NCBI GenBank assembly: GCA_022695795.1
Contig: MU404082.1
Coordinates: 186,001-250,000, forward strand
Reading direction: 5' to 3'
From: Biscogniauxia marginata
Lineage: Eukaryota > Ascomycota > Sordariomycetes > Xylariales > Xylariaceae
Length of the DNA stretch: 64,000 bases
The position numbers were made by a program, and so were the translations under genes. This document shows positions 36,814 through 46,282 of this stretch, piece after piece (position 1 is the stretch's first letter; every line of letters starts with the position of its first letter). The notes under the pieces were generated by a model. It saw nothing but the letters and a program-made list of their open reading frames with translations. It had not been told where the DNA came from and did no database searches.

Positions 36814-37362
36814 ATGGGCGGCGCAATGAAAAAAGTAAAGTCGTCAGCAGGATCAGTGACGCACCTTCAACATCAATCACCGATAAAGACTTCAACTGTT
36901 ACGACGGATTTGAACCTTGGTTACAAAATTCGCGTTCTCCTATACGACTTCAGAAACGTGCGCACCGATCATGCATCCCAGGAACGAATATCCCTAACAA
37001 TCGACCCCCTTTACATTAGTACACCCTATTTTACACAGGATGAGGCCGCACTAATTAAAGCAGCCGTCGTTGATACCTGTACTGAGATTAACGACGATTC
37101 CTATAGCCGGGCCTCCGACCACAAAGAGAAAATCATACAGGTATCGCAACCACAAAGTGTCGAGGATATGCTACAGGCCAATTTAGCTAATTTCCTAGAG
37201 AAGCGAAGAGCATGCGGCGGCTCTCGGCCATGTGGGCCGCACGATATGGCTCCTCTTTACAAATCCGTCTTTGGGGTTTCCCGAACAGAGCTACAAGGGG
37301 AGAATTTCTTGCGCCGGCTTCGAAAATCAGGTTTACAAGTGAACCAGAAGCAAAAGGAGTGA
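36814..37362 (+). CDS. Hypothetical protein, 182 residues, unrecognised
   Basis: This is a single open exon starting in a good context (CACAAAAATGGGC) and ending at a TGA. The N-terminal 30 residues are Lys/Ser/Thr-rich (MGGAMKKVKSSAGS). The middle (LNLGYKIRVLLYDFRNVR, then RISLTIDPLYISTPYFTQ and DEAALIKAAVVDTCTEIND) looks like a folded alpha/beta domain. A basic C-terminus (NFLRRLRKSGLQVNQKQKE) follows an RRACGGSRPCGP segment with two cysteines. There is no signal peptide or membrane helix, so a cytosolic or nuclear place is likely. I cannot assign a family. It sits in the relic-rich block, so it may be lineage-specific, a recently degraded gene fragment or a chance frame. Its length within AT-rich DNA argues mildly for being real. 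Confidence 0.45.
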   Translation: MGGAMKKVKSSAGSVTHLQHQSPIKTSTVTTDLNLGYKIRVLLYDFRNVRTDHASQERISLTIDPLYISTPYFTQDEAALIKAAVVDTCTEINDDSYSRASDHKEKIIQVSQPQSVEDMLQANLANFLEKRRACGGSRPCGPHDMAPLYKSVFGVSRTELQGENFLRRLRKSGLQVNQKQKE

Positions 37363-37534
37363 GCTGATAGAATCCCCGATGTTAGAGGGAAGAAGAAACG
37401 GGGTGGCCATTGAGAGTGTTCTTTACAGAGGAGCTCTCAAGTATGGACAAGTCTAGGTTTAATCAACATCCGATCATGAGCTATTGGATACTGGCTCTCT
37501 ACACCAAATTAATCGACATCAATTAGAACCCATA

Positions 37535-38060
37535 TCAAGTCAAACATTTGCAAGTAAGTGTTGATCCTCTAATGTCAAAGTCTACGTACTGACTTCCGCT
37601 TAGCCCTGGATCTTTCACACGCAGTGCATCAACACAAGTAGCCAAATTAGTGCACCAGTTCCGGCCGTCTTCATCAGACTGTACGATACCAACTTTACTC
37701 CCTAATATTTCGAGTCTTCGTGCCTGGAATCTGGCTAAGAAGATTTTCTTCCATACATGAATGAGGGTCTCAGAAAAAACGAAACCCGTGAGGCTATCTT
37801 CAAACGTTAAAGTCTTGATCACCCGCTTTTCCCGTGTACCTACCAATATCAGGGGTGTATTCCTTAACCCACAGGTGGTCACCACTGGCGATTTCCCGCA
37901 ACACAACGTCGTCAATTTTATCTAAGCTTCCTAGAGGATGGTACTTCTGCAGGAGATATTTTATATTATTGACGGCGCCATGCAGCATGATCAGTTGACG
38001 ACATTGAAGTAGTGTAGGAGTGTAAACTTTACCTTTGCCTGGTAATGTGTCTAGGTTCAT
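37535..38060 (-). pseudogene. Decayed coding remnant of unknown family (two overlapping protein-like frames)
   Basis: On the minus strand, 38060-37800 reads LQKYHPLGSLDKIDDVVL, then GDHLWVKEYTPDIGRY, in one frame. 37915-37535 in another frame reads TLTFEDSLTGFVFSETLI, then ARRLEILGSKVGIVQSDE and NLATCVDALRVKDPGLSG. Both parts look like folded protein rather than random frames, but they are out of phase and have no clear start. They lie just downstream, in transcription direction, of the arylsulfatase relic and could be its 3' part or another broken gene. I do not recognise the family. Confidence 0.4.
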
Positions 38061-38289
38061 GGATGAGTATACCAGTCAAGGGCTCGGCGTGTAAAGCAAT
38101 ACTCTGTCATCGAACTCCTCAATCAGCTCATTTGGTGGGCGGTGGTGGAAGTAAGCACCGCAACAGTCCTTCTCATGGATGCGATGATGTCGTGTTCTCC
38201 ACAGGGCTAATTCTATATCAGAGTGAGCGTAGTAGCCGCTCGAGTCAAAGAAGATGTTCCAGGTCTCGGAGGTCGTGTCAAAATTACCG

Positions 38290-38791
38290 TTCCTAACCTG
38301 TCACCAGAGCCGACCGTGTTGGAACACAGTTGCTTTCAACGTTGAAATTGTGCAGAAATGTGCCTTCTTCGGCAAAGGCAATCCTAGAAGTAGCAGCACA
38401 CTCTTAGGATGCCGCCACCGTAGCAGCCTAATTCACCTCATCCCAAGCTGTCTGCAAGGATGAGGACAACATTGGGCTTTTCTGAATCGTTGGACACGGC
38501 TTGGCCGGATCAAAGATTTCGAGTCAAAAATATGATATAGGACTACATACGATTGGAAGTACCTAGTCATTAAAGTATACAGTCCATCAAGCCTCCGCAA
38601 AGGAAAAAAGAAAGCGCCATTGAGTTTAGACATAACTTCAATGAATACGGAGTCAACCTAGGCCAAATACACGCGAAATTAGCTGACCTTGCCTGTACAT
38701 CTGTCCATTTCAGCTCATCTTGGCTTTGTCCGTCTAGATGACGATTCGGTGGCGGAGAAACTGAGGCGAACATGAACTCCGTCGGAGCCAT
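38290..38791 (-). pseudogene. Arylsulfatase relic, N-terminal half with in-frame stops
   Basis: Minus-strand translation shows KPNVVLILADSLG (about 38479-38441), then a TGA, then GELGCYGGGI. After a shifted piece comes EEGTFLHNFNVESNCVPTRSALVTG (about 38370-38296, quoted here as EEGTFLHNFNVE plus SNCVPTRSALVTG), followed at once by TAG. These match the start of the type-I sulfatase fold: the metal-binding (D/S)-rich ADxxG strand and the CxPTR signature whose cysteine becomes formylglycine. Upstream, at 38791, an ATG opens MAPTEFMFASVSPPPNRHLD, probably the original first exon. At least three stops, including TGA where family members have Trp (a G-to-A change), show it is inactive. No intact metal-binding C-terminal half was found. 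It fits decay by point mutation in the AT-rich block. Confidence 0.65.
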
Positions 38792-39125
38792 CGGTTATAA
38801 AACGTAAGTATACCAAGAATATAAACACGCTCTAGGTGTGCCTAAAATTTGGTGCCTGCAAGATTGAGAGGGCCAAGTCAGCCCAGGACCCGGGATCGGA
38901 TCGGATGGCTTGGTATGTGTGTAGGGTTGCAAACCGTGGTGGATCTTCTTGGGGTATTTCAAGGGGTCGCATCTCCGAAATCGTCACAGAAATGGACTCA
39001 GCATCAATAAAGTCCTGATAATAAGTTTTGACTCGCTCATTAATCACAAACTCTCTTTCTATATATATATTTGCCTTTTATTTGCATTTCGCGTATTTAT
39101 GTATAGGGGATACACTTGGTTATAA
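38792..39125. promoter_or_regulatory. Upstream region of the amidohydrolase gene
   Basis: This 334-bp stretch lies between the start of the arylsulfatase relic (-) and the amidohydrolase start (+). It was presumably a divergent promoter. It contains CTATATATATAT at 39058-39070, a TATA-like sequence about 60 bases before the start codon. Confidence 0.4.
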
Positions 39126-40834
39126 ATGGCGCAATCAACCGGGCATCTCTTCATTGGCGGCAAGGTGTTCCTGCACGAAAAGCAGCCGGGGCTCGAAACG
39201 AAACCTCGATTCGGGAATGCAATATATCTGCGCGACGGTATAATTGAGCACGTTGGATACGAGGACGATGACGCAATCTCTAGGTGTCGAGTCGCCGGTG
39301 CCGTCGTTCACGATCTGAATGGCCGGACCGTTCTCCCAGGCTTTATCGATGGTCACATTCATCTCCTGAGGCTGGGTCAATCACTGAGTAAGGTCGGGCT
39401 TGATCACTGCGAGAACTTGGATGATATCCGCAAGGCAATTAGTGATTATGCGATCGCCAATCCAAGCGAACCACGAATTCTTTGTAAAGGCTGGATGCGA
39501 CATATGTCAAAGCCTTTGGCCAGTCTGATCGATGACCTGGACCCTCGACCCATCTATATAGATTCTAAGGATCTTCACACCACTTGGTGTAACACTGCCG
39601 GACTCAAGGACATTGGTGCCGAGAACTTAGAAGATCCGGAAGGGGGCAAGATCGAGCGTGATTCAAATGGCAAGGCCATGGGCGCGTTCTCCGAGGCCGC
39701 AGTCTTCTCAATTATATGGCCTTTCCTTGGCCAAGTAGCGAATAGGGAGCAACGCGAGGACTGGATACGTGATGCAGTTCGGACATATAATAGGTTCGGC
39801 TACACTGGCGCGATAGATATGGCCATGGAGGAGCAAGTATGGGAGACGCTTCTTGACATGCGAAAGGAACAGCCTGATAAACCGCTGCCGTTGCGACTGG
39901 CAGCTTACTGGCTCATCAGACCCTCGAATTCCGAATCTGACTGCCTTTCCCAAGTTGATCGGGTCATCGAGGTCTACAACCAACTAGGCGCCGAGGAGTC
40001 TCCTGATCTCCACGTTGTCGGTATCAAGATAATATGCGACGGCATCGTCGATGCCTGTACCGCATACCTATCAGAGCCCTATCTCACGGGTACGGATGCT
40101 ATAAAGCCTTCGACCGGTGATACGTTCTGGGAGCCGAAAGTGCTCACTGCAGTAGTACGCAAGGCCGATGCCGCTGGTCTGCAGGTTGCCCTTCACGCTA
40201 TAGGGGATGCAGCTATTACGATGGCCGTCGACGCTCTATCTACCTGCTCGCCAAAGAATCGGCACCGAATGGAACACCTCGAGCTCGCATCTGCACGGGA
40301 TACCAAGCGCCTTGGCGAATTAGGGATGTAAGTGGCCACCCAATACTTCCCTTCCCATTCAATTAGACGTCGTCTGCTGACTTGGTTATTAGTACGGCTT
40401 CCATACAGCCCGTCCACGCCGATCCATGGATTCTCCGGGCGTGGCCTGGGCTCCTGGGCCACCGCTGCGAGCGTGCTTTCCCCTACCGTGAGTTCTCCGA
40501 CGGAGGCGCGCCGCTGGCTCTCGGCAGCGACAGCCCAACCTCGCCGTGGGATATAATGGGCAACGTCTATGTTGCTACGACGAGAAAGTCGTTTAGGAAT
40601 ACCCAGTACGTCAATGTGGTCAATTATAACTTCCGCCTTGGTATCTGCGAGTCTGTCGTGGCGGCGAGTTATGGTTCGGCGAGGAGCGTGTTCTGGGACA
40701 GACGGCTTGGCAGCTTGGAGCCGGGGAAGGTTGCGGATCTCACCATTTGGGACATGGAGTGGGAGGAGGACAAGCTCCTTAATGCCACAGTAAAAGAGAC
40801 ATGGTTCAATGGAGAGAGGGTCTGGAGCGCGTGA
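39126..40834 (+). CDS. Amidohydrolase-superfamily protein (YtcJ-like, amidohydro_3)
   Basis: Two exons (39126-40327 and 40393-40834) encode 547 residues. The metal-dependent hydrolase core is visible: LPGFIDGHIHLLRLGQ with His77 and His79, then VALHAIGDAAITMAVDAL, HRMEHLELA and LALGSDSPTSPWDIM, which carries the catalytic aspartate. The C-terminal small beta domain ends in the family-typical LEPGKVADLTIWDME. The subunit belongs with the YtcJ/long amidohydrolase-3 group, which acts on amide or cyclic imide substrates; the substrate here is unknown. There is no signal peptide, so it should be cytosolic. The intron (65 nt) has GTAAGT and TTATTAG ends. The start is the first ATG after a TATA-like run. 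The gene borders the relic-rich block but looks intact. Confidence 0.88.
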
Positions 40835-41994
40835 TATTTCAGTATAGGTGCCTTGTTTTAATCTGTTACAGACAGGCTGTACCACCTGCCCCCTATTACA
40901 CAAAATCCGCTCTCTAAATAAATCAAGGGGGTAAAAAGGTTAGTAATGTTGCTCTCAAGCATGCGATTTGGCACCATCAAATCGAGTGGATATGTAAATA
41001 TGACCTGAGTTCCAATTATAGTCGCTTAGTGTCCATGACATGATCTCGTTCTGATTCCTATTTCTTCACGCCCCGCTCTGTTAAGCAACCTCAGGATCGA
41101 GTTTTTAAAAGACCCCTTTACGACACCATCTCTATCTTTGGCGAAGCTCCTGGCTCAACTTAACTTTCCTTTCCAGAAGATCTATCGTTATCTCGATACC
41201 GACAACGGCCTTCTTCATAACCTCATTTCAAGTTCTTCGGCGCATTTGGAGCTTTCAATAGGCCTAGTTTCGAATCGATACTCGTGTAGCCCATTACTTA
41301 TGTCTCACTGTGCCGAGAGATTTCGTCGAGTTGCTTCGAGAGGAAGTTTGAGAACTCGTCTGAGTGAGTCATTGGGAAAGGTTTGGAGCTGAAGGAGTTA
41401 GCTAGAACCTTTACCTGTAAGGGTACGGTATTCAACTTGTTGTTGCGCTGAAGAGGGAAAGCTCCTCTCCAGACCCATATCATGTCAGTATACAATTGAC
41501 ATCAACAGAAGGCACACGGTAAGTATAGGTTCTAGGCAATTGAGATATGCGTTCGAAAAAAGTGTCATTAGAAGAGATGCAGGACTATATTGGTCTGCAT
41601 TCCGATTGTTTAAGAAAACCCCTCGGTCCTCCAACTTCAAGACAGACTCCTCCAATACATGTAACTCTTCCTTTCTAGTGTCTCAAATCCCCCACACGCT
41701 CAACCTTCCATCCGACTAATAAATAGAAAATGGAGGTATTTCAATGTTGTCTGTCTACCTACATAAGTACCTACCTACATGTAATGTCTAAGACAAGCTA
41801 GCTATGTTATCGATAAGGTATATAAGTGCGCTGACGTCACTTGCCTAATTCTTTTGTCTCGTAGGTTGCATTGCATGTTAGAGGCTACCCCACCACCATC
41901 GTTTGTTAACATACGGCAGCATTTTGGATTACACATACCTACACACTTCCACAACCTCAAACTTGCACCGACTGAACTACGTATAATCCGATGA
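40835..41994. other. Intergenic spacer
   Basis: No gene was recognised. CTACCTACATAAGTACCTAC motifs occur around 41757-41780. The right end is the promoter of the TDA3-like gene and contains a minimal upstream ORF at 41991. Confidence 0.4.
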
Positions 41995-42002
41995 ATGCCT
42001 AG
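41991..42002 (+). promoter_or_regulatory. Three-codon upstream ORF overlapping the TDA3-like start codon
   Basis: ATG AAT GCC TAG starts four bases before, and in a different frame from, the ATG at 41995 (ATGAATGCC). Such a minimal overlapping uORF could lower use of the 41995 start and favour the downstream in-frame ATG at 42058. Confidence 0.35.
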
Positions 42003-43455
42003 TCCGCACATAGTGCGCTCAATCCGTCTTTTGCCTGGCGTCTCGTCGTCCCGCAGAATGTCTACCGCCCCGCCTAAAGACATAACCATCGTAGGCGGGG
42101 GCATCATCGGATGCAGCATCGCCTACTTTCTAACCCGGCACCCGTCGTACTCGCCCTCCACACACAGGATCACCCTCCTCGAGGCCTCGTCCACCAGCGC
42201 TGGCGGCCGCACCCCCGACAGCATCCAGGACCCAGCCACGCTCGCCGACCCCGCCACCGCGTCGCGAAAGAACCCGGCCCATGAGGGCATCGCCGGCGGC
42301 GCGAGCGGTAAGGCTGGCGGCCTGCTCGCGCTGTGGGCGTTCCCGCAGAACATCGTGCCGCTGAGCTTCCGGCTACACGACGAACTAGCGAAGGAGCACG
42401 GCGGCGACAAGTGCTGGGGCTACCGGCGCTGCTGGGCCAGCCAGGTCGACTGCAAGGCGCGGCTGCCGCCTGGATTTGGTGGAGCGAGGGACGTGGATCC
42501 TGCGGGCAGCACCGCCGCCGAGCAGCAGGGTTCCAAGGGCCTGCACAAGGATCACAAGAAGGACGCCAAGGCGCTACGGAAGCTCGGCATACCAGAGGAT
42601 CTGGACTGGCTGGACACGGAAGAGTCGCTAGGCGCGTACGAGGGGATGGGCACGCCCGAGAACACGGCGCAGGTCCACCCGGAGCTGTTCACGCGGAGCA
42701 TGGCGCAGCTAGCCGAGGACAAGGGCGTGACGATCATCACGGGCGCCCGAGTCACGGCCGTCAACAAGAGCGCGGACGGGAAGGGCGTCGAGAGCGTGAC
42801 GTACGAGAAGGACGGCCAGGAGCAAACCCGCCCGACGACAGACTGCGTCGTCGCCGCGGGGCCGTGGACTCGCCGCCTGCTACCCGGGGTCCCCGTCACG
42901 TCCGCGCGCGCCCACAGCATCGTCATCAAGGCGCCACGGCCCGTCTCGGCGTACGCGCTCTTCACGGCCATCGCGCTCCCGGCCGGGTTCCCGACGCCGA
43001 CGCCGGAGACCGCCAGCGCGACGAAGAAAACGCAGCCGCCACCACCGCCACCACTCAGGGGCCCGCAGACCGTGGAGCCCGAGATCTACGCGCGGCCCGA
43101 CGGCACCGCGTACGCGTGCGGGCCGACGGACACGGCGGTCCCGCTGCCGCTCTCCAACGCCGAGGTCGAGGTCGACGCCGCGCGCTGCGACGACATCGCG
43201 TACCAGGTCGGCGCGATCAGCGACGAGCTGGGCCGCCACGGGCAGGTGGTCGCGCGGCAAGCGTGCTATCTGCCCCAGGGCGGGCCGTATATCGGCGAGG
43301 TGGGCGGGACGAGGGGGCTCATCGTCGCCGCGGGCCACACGTGCTGGGGCATTCAGAACGCCCCAGCGACGGGGAAGCTGGTCAGCGAGATTATCCTCGA
43401 AGGTGCGGCGAAGAGCGCGAGACTGGGGGGGTGCGATCCCGCGAGGGTGTTGTGA
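41995..43455 (+). CDS. TDA3: TDA3-like FAD-dependent oxidoreductase (DAO family)
   Basis: This intronless 486-residue flavoprotein opens with a Rossmann FAD site, ITIVGGGIIGCSIAYFLTR, with glycines at 34-39. This is followed by GGASGKAGGLLALWAFPQN and LSFRLHDELAKEHGG, which are typical of the fungal TDA3 branch of the glycine/D-amino-acid-oxidase superfamily. The C-terminal FAD-contact segment is present (RGLIVAAGHTCWGIQNAP, then ATGKLVSEII). Yeast TDA3 has been linked to endosome-to-Golgi traffic; the chemical reaction is not known. The first 28 residues are Arg/Ser-rich without acidic residues (IVRSIRLLPGVSSSRR), so translation from 41995 could give a mitochondrial form and from Met22 (42058) a cytosolic form; this is inference. 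A Pro-rich insert (QPPPPPPLRGP) sits near residue 345. The gene is strikingly GC-rich compared with its flanks. Confidence 0.87.
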   Translation: MPSPHIVRSIRLLPGVSSSRRMSTAPPKDITIVGGGIIGCSIAYFLTRHPSYSPSTHRITLLEASSTSAGGRTPDSIQDPATLADPATASRKNPAHEGIAGGASGKAGGLLALWAFPQNIVPLSFRLHDELAKEHGGDKCWGYRRCWASQVDCKARLPPGFGGARDVDPAGSTAAEQQGSKGLHKDHKKDAKALRKLGIPEDLDWLDTEESLGAYEGMGTPENTAQVHPELFTRSMAQLAEDKGVTIITGARVTAVNKSADGKGVESVTYEKDGQEQTRPTTDCVVAAGPWTRRLLPGVPVTSARAHSIVIKAPRPVSAYALFTAIALPAGFPTPTPETASATKKTQPPPPPPLRGPQTVEPEIYARPDGTAYACGPTDTAVPLPLSNAEVEVDAARCDDIAYQVGAISDELGRHGQVVARQACYLPQGGPYIGEVGGTRGLIVAAGHTCWGIQNAPATGKLVSEIILEGAAKSARLGGCDPARVL

Positions 43456-44559
43456 CGGCAGTGTGAATTGGGAGGTTTGTTTGTAGGCGACAGGGCTTGG
43501 TCCCCGGGGGGGTGGACAACGATAACTGATGGTCCATAGATAGATAGAACTGGTGAGTGGGTGAAGAGAGGGAAGAGGAAAGGGTTGTAAATGATGTACA
43601 TAAGGAAACGAGGAACGAAAGTCTAGAATTCTGTCAGTACGCGGATCTAGCATTCAGAGTGGAAAGAATGGTGTTGATAAAACGCAAGAAGCTCCGGTAT
43701 AGGAATGGGAGAATAAACGAGCAAGTGTGTCTATCTACTGCGGCCTTGCATTTTGTAACAAGATTCTCATCCTGTTCCTACACGTAGCATATAACTAGAA
43801 ACAGATATTATGGTAGTCGTGCTCCAATAGGGAGAGGTAATGTATATCATTCTATGCTTTCTAATATATATGTATGTGTAGGTATATATGTGTGTATTCG
43901 AATACAATGCAAGCATTCCATATACATCTCTCTCTCTCTTCATCACAAGCAACACGAGCTTCCGTGACTACTAGATTTATACTTCGCGTATTTTACGCCT
44001 CTTACGCCCCCCATCTCGTCCCACTCAGTCATGATGGACGCCTCTGAGGCGGGGACGCAAGACCGAAGAAGCAACAGTACCGAGTTACCGAAAACCTGCG
44101 CATCCGAACCCCCCTATCCCAACCTAGGCAGCGGCATGGCTGGGAAAGTCCGCACTGCGGGGCGTGATGCGCGTTCCTCGTAATTAATCCTCGGGAGCCG
44201 TGTCGCTGCTCGCACGAAAACACGGTAGCAACAGGTGGTCAGACATCATCTCCTGTGAGCAGATTTTCTCCCGAGATGGGGTGGGGCGCATGGGAGGGGG
44301 CGTCCTCGGCGTCACGCGGGAGGATTGCTCTGGTCCCCGAGGGGAGGTGAAGGCTAGGTAGGTAGGTAGGTAAGTTCGGCTAAAGATGGCCGATCTATTA
44401 CCCACGAAACGAACAGAGGACAGAGGCAAGGTCAGCCCATTGAAGTCGGGTCTGGAGGAATGGGAGGTGTTTTTTTTTTTTTTGGTCTCTTCTCTTTCTT
44501 CTTTTCCGTTATCCTAGGAGTCCACGTCATAATAACAATAATAATAATAAATCTCCGCC
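43456..44559. other. Convergent intergenic spacer
   Basis: These are the 3' flanks of two convergent genes. The spacer contains a (TAGG)n run at 44355-44373 and poly-T at 44470-44483. No gene was seen. Confidence 0.45.
44355..44373. repeat. (TAGG)n tetranucleotide repeat
   Basis: Four to five TAGG units. The same motif recurs at 59578-59596 and, as TACC, at about 48148-48180 and 46852-46862. Confidence 0.85.
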
Positions 44560-46282
44560 TCAAAACCCATCGTCGGGGATATCCCGCAGCAGGGTGGCGA
44601 CCCGCTCGGCGACCTCGGCGCGCACGCCCCCGAGCTCGGCGTCGTGGCCGCCGACCCGGACGAGCATGCGCTCGAGCGCCCACAGCTCGCGGATGATGCC
44701 CCAGTAGTCGACGGCGGTGCGCTCGCGCATGGCCGCGAGCAGGAGGCGCTGGGCCGCGACGGCGTCGCCCCAGCTGCGCAGCTGCAGGGCGCGGTACGCG
44801 CGCGCCTTGAGCCGGTACACGGGCGCCACGTACGGGTTGTGCTCCGAGAAGAGCATGCGGTCGCTGGCACCGACGAGGAGCGGGTCCGGGCTCGGCCGCG
44901 TCGCCGCGATGGTGCGCCGCGTGCGCGCCTGCACGAACTCGTGGAGCGTCGGCGGGCTACCGCCGCCGCGGGCCCGCAGCGGGCCCTTCATCGACTCGAC
45001 CTCGCAGTGCGTCGCGCGGATGCCCTGCATCATCTCGTGCATCTCGTCGCGCTCCGGGGACGAGGGCGGGGACGGGGACGGGGACGGGGTCGGGGTCGAG
45101 CAGTAGTAGGCGTGGTAGTCCTGCTGGGCCGTGGGGTTGTGCGCGCGCAGGAAGGCCCGGATCGCCGGGTCGTCGCGCGCCGCGTCGATCTGGCTGTAGT
45201 ACGCGCGCTGCAGCATCGTGGCCACGTCGCCCTCGTAGGCGGACAGGAGCCCGGCCAGCCTGGGCAGCGGGTGCGCCGGCGGCAGCAGCAGCCGCGCGAT
45301 GTTGGCGATGTGCGTCGTCATGGCCTTGTACACCGCCATCCGGCCCCGCGAGACCAGGTCGTACAGCAGGTCGACGAGCGCCCACTCGAGGCCGAAGTCG
45401 TTGCACCTGATGATGGCCTCGAGCATGAGGAAGGCCTTGCGCAGCGCCTTGCCCGCGAGCAGGCCCTGGTTCCGCGCGTAGAGCGCCTCGGCGAGGCAGA
45501 AGGTCACGTACATCTGCGAGGTGATCTTGATGCTCGCCGACTTGAGCAGAGCTCCCGGCTCGGGCGGCGGCGTCTCGCGGAGGCCGAAGTCGCGAGGCCT
45601 GGTGCTGGACATCGTCCAGGCTTGTATGTCGAATATTATCATCCTGGCCGCCTGGTCCAGCGTGACGTCGGGCAGCCGCGGCGTCAACACCATCTGCCGA
45701 TCCTTCGAGTTTCCGCTCCCGTACACATGTATACTAGCGATCTTCCTCTTGCCGGCCATGTTGGTGGCGTGCGCAACCAGGGCGTCTTCTCTCATCGGGA
45801 CCTGCGCCTGGGTGTTCGGGCGATTCTTCCGCTTGTATTTGTGAAGCTGCCATTTGCTGATTCGCTTTTTATACATGGATTGACTATGCCGTGCCAATAG
45901 AAGCCGTCAGTCAGTCACATATTAGCCTATAAAGCCCGTACATCGCACAAAAAGGAGGTCTCTCATACGTGGCTTTGAAATTGTACCGCGTCTCCATGAT
46001 GCGCATTACCTCGCCGAGAATGAGCTGCTCCCCGATGTACAGACGGATAATGTGCGGATACATAGCATCCCATTCCGACTCGGTATGCTGCTTTTCCATG
46101 ACACCAGAAGCTGGGCTCAAGCGTTCCTGTCTTTGCTGCTGTTGCTGCTGCGATGGCGGCGATTGTGACGATTGCGATGATTGAGAGGATTCACTCGATG
46201 CTATTATTGGGTGAATTGGCAGCTGCACGTTCCCGCTCGAAGCCGCAGGGGCGGTGTTACCGGCCACGTTCAGCAGAGCCAT
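44560..46282 (-). CDS. Clr5-domain protein
   Basis: Two exons (46282-45969 and 45883-44560) join to 545 residues. The Clr5 domain spans the junction: SEWDAMYPHIIRLYIGEQLI, then EVMRIMETRYNFKAT in exon 1, and MYKKRISKWQLHKYKRKN in exon 2. This is the W..(35-40)..YKKRxxKW pattern of the fungal Clr5 family, a putative DNA-binding fold named after an S. pombe silencing factor. N-terminal to it are Ser-Gln repeats and QQQQQQ. The rest is helical, with a Ser/Pro-rich insert (STPTPSPSPSPPSSP, from a GGGGAC-type repeat) near residue 385, and ends in VATLLRDIPDDGF. In-frame sequence upstream of 46282 could add 18 residues, but it is CA-repeat-derived and probably leader. A chromatin or transcription role is inferred only from the domain. 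The intron is 85 nt. Confidence 0.82.

Noticed and set aside
42333..43466. 377-codon frame within the TDA3-like gene
   Set aside because: Arg/Ala/Gly-rich alternative frame of a GC-rich gene with no domain.
44644..45900. 418-codon plus-strand frame antisense to the Clr5 gene
   Set aside because: It is an Arg/Gly/His-biased shadow of a GC-rich gene; the opposite strand carries the Clr5 domain and a matching intron.
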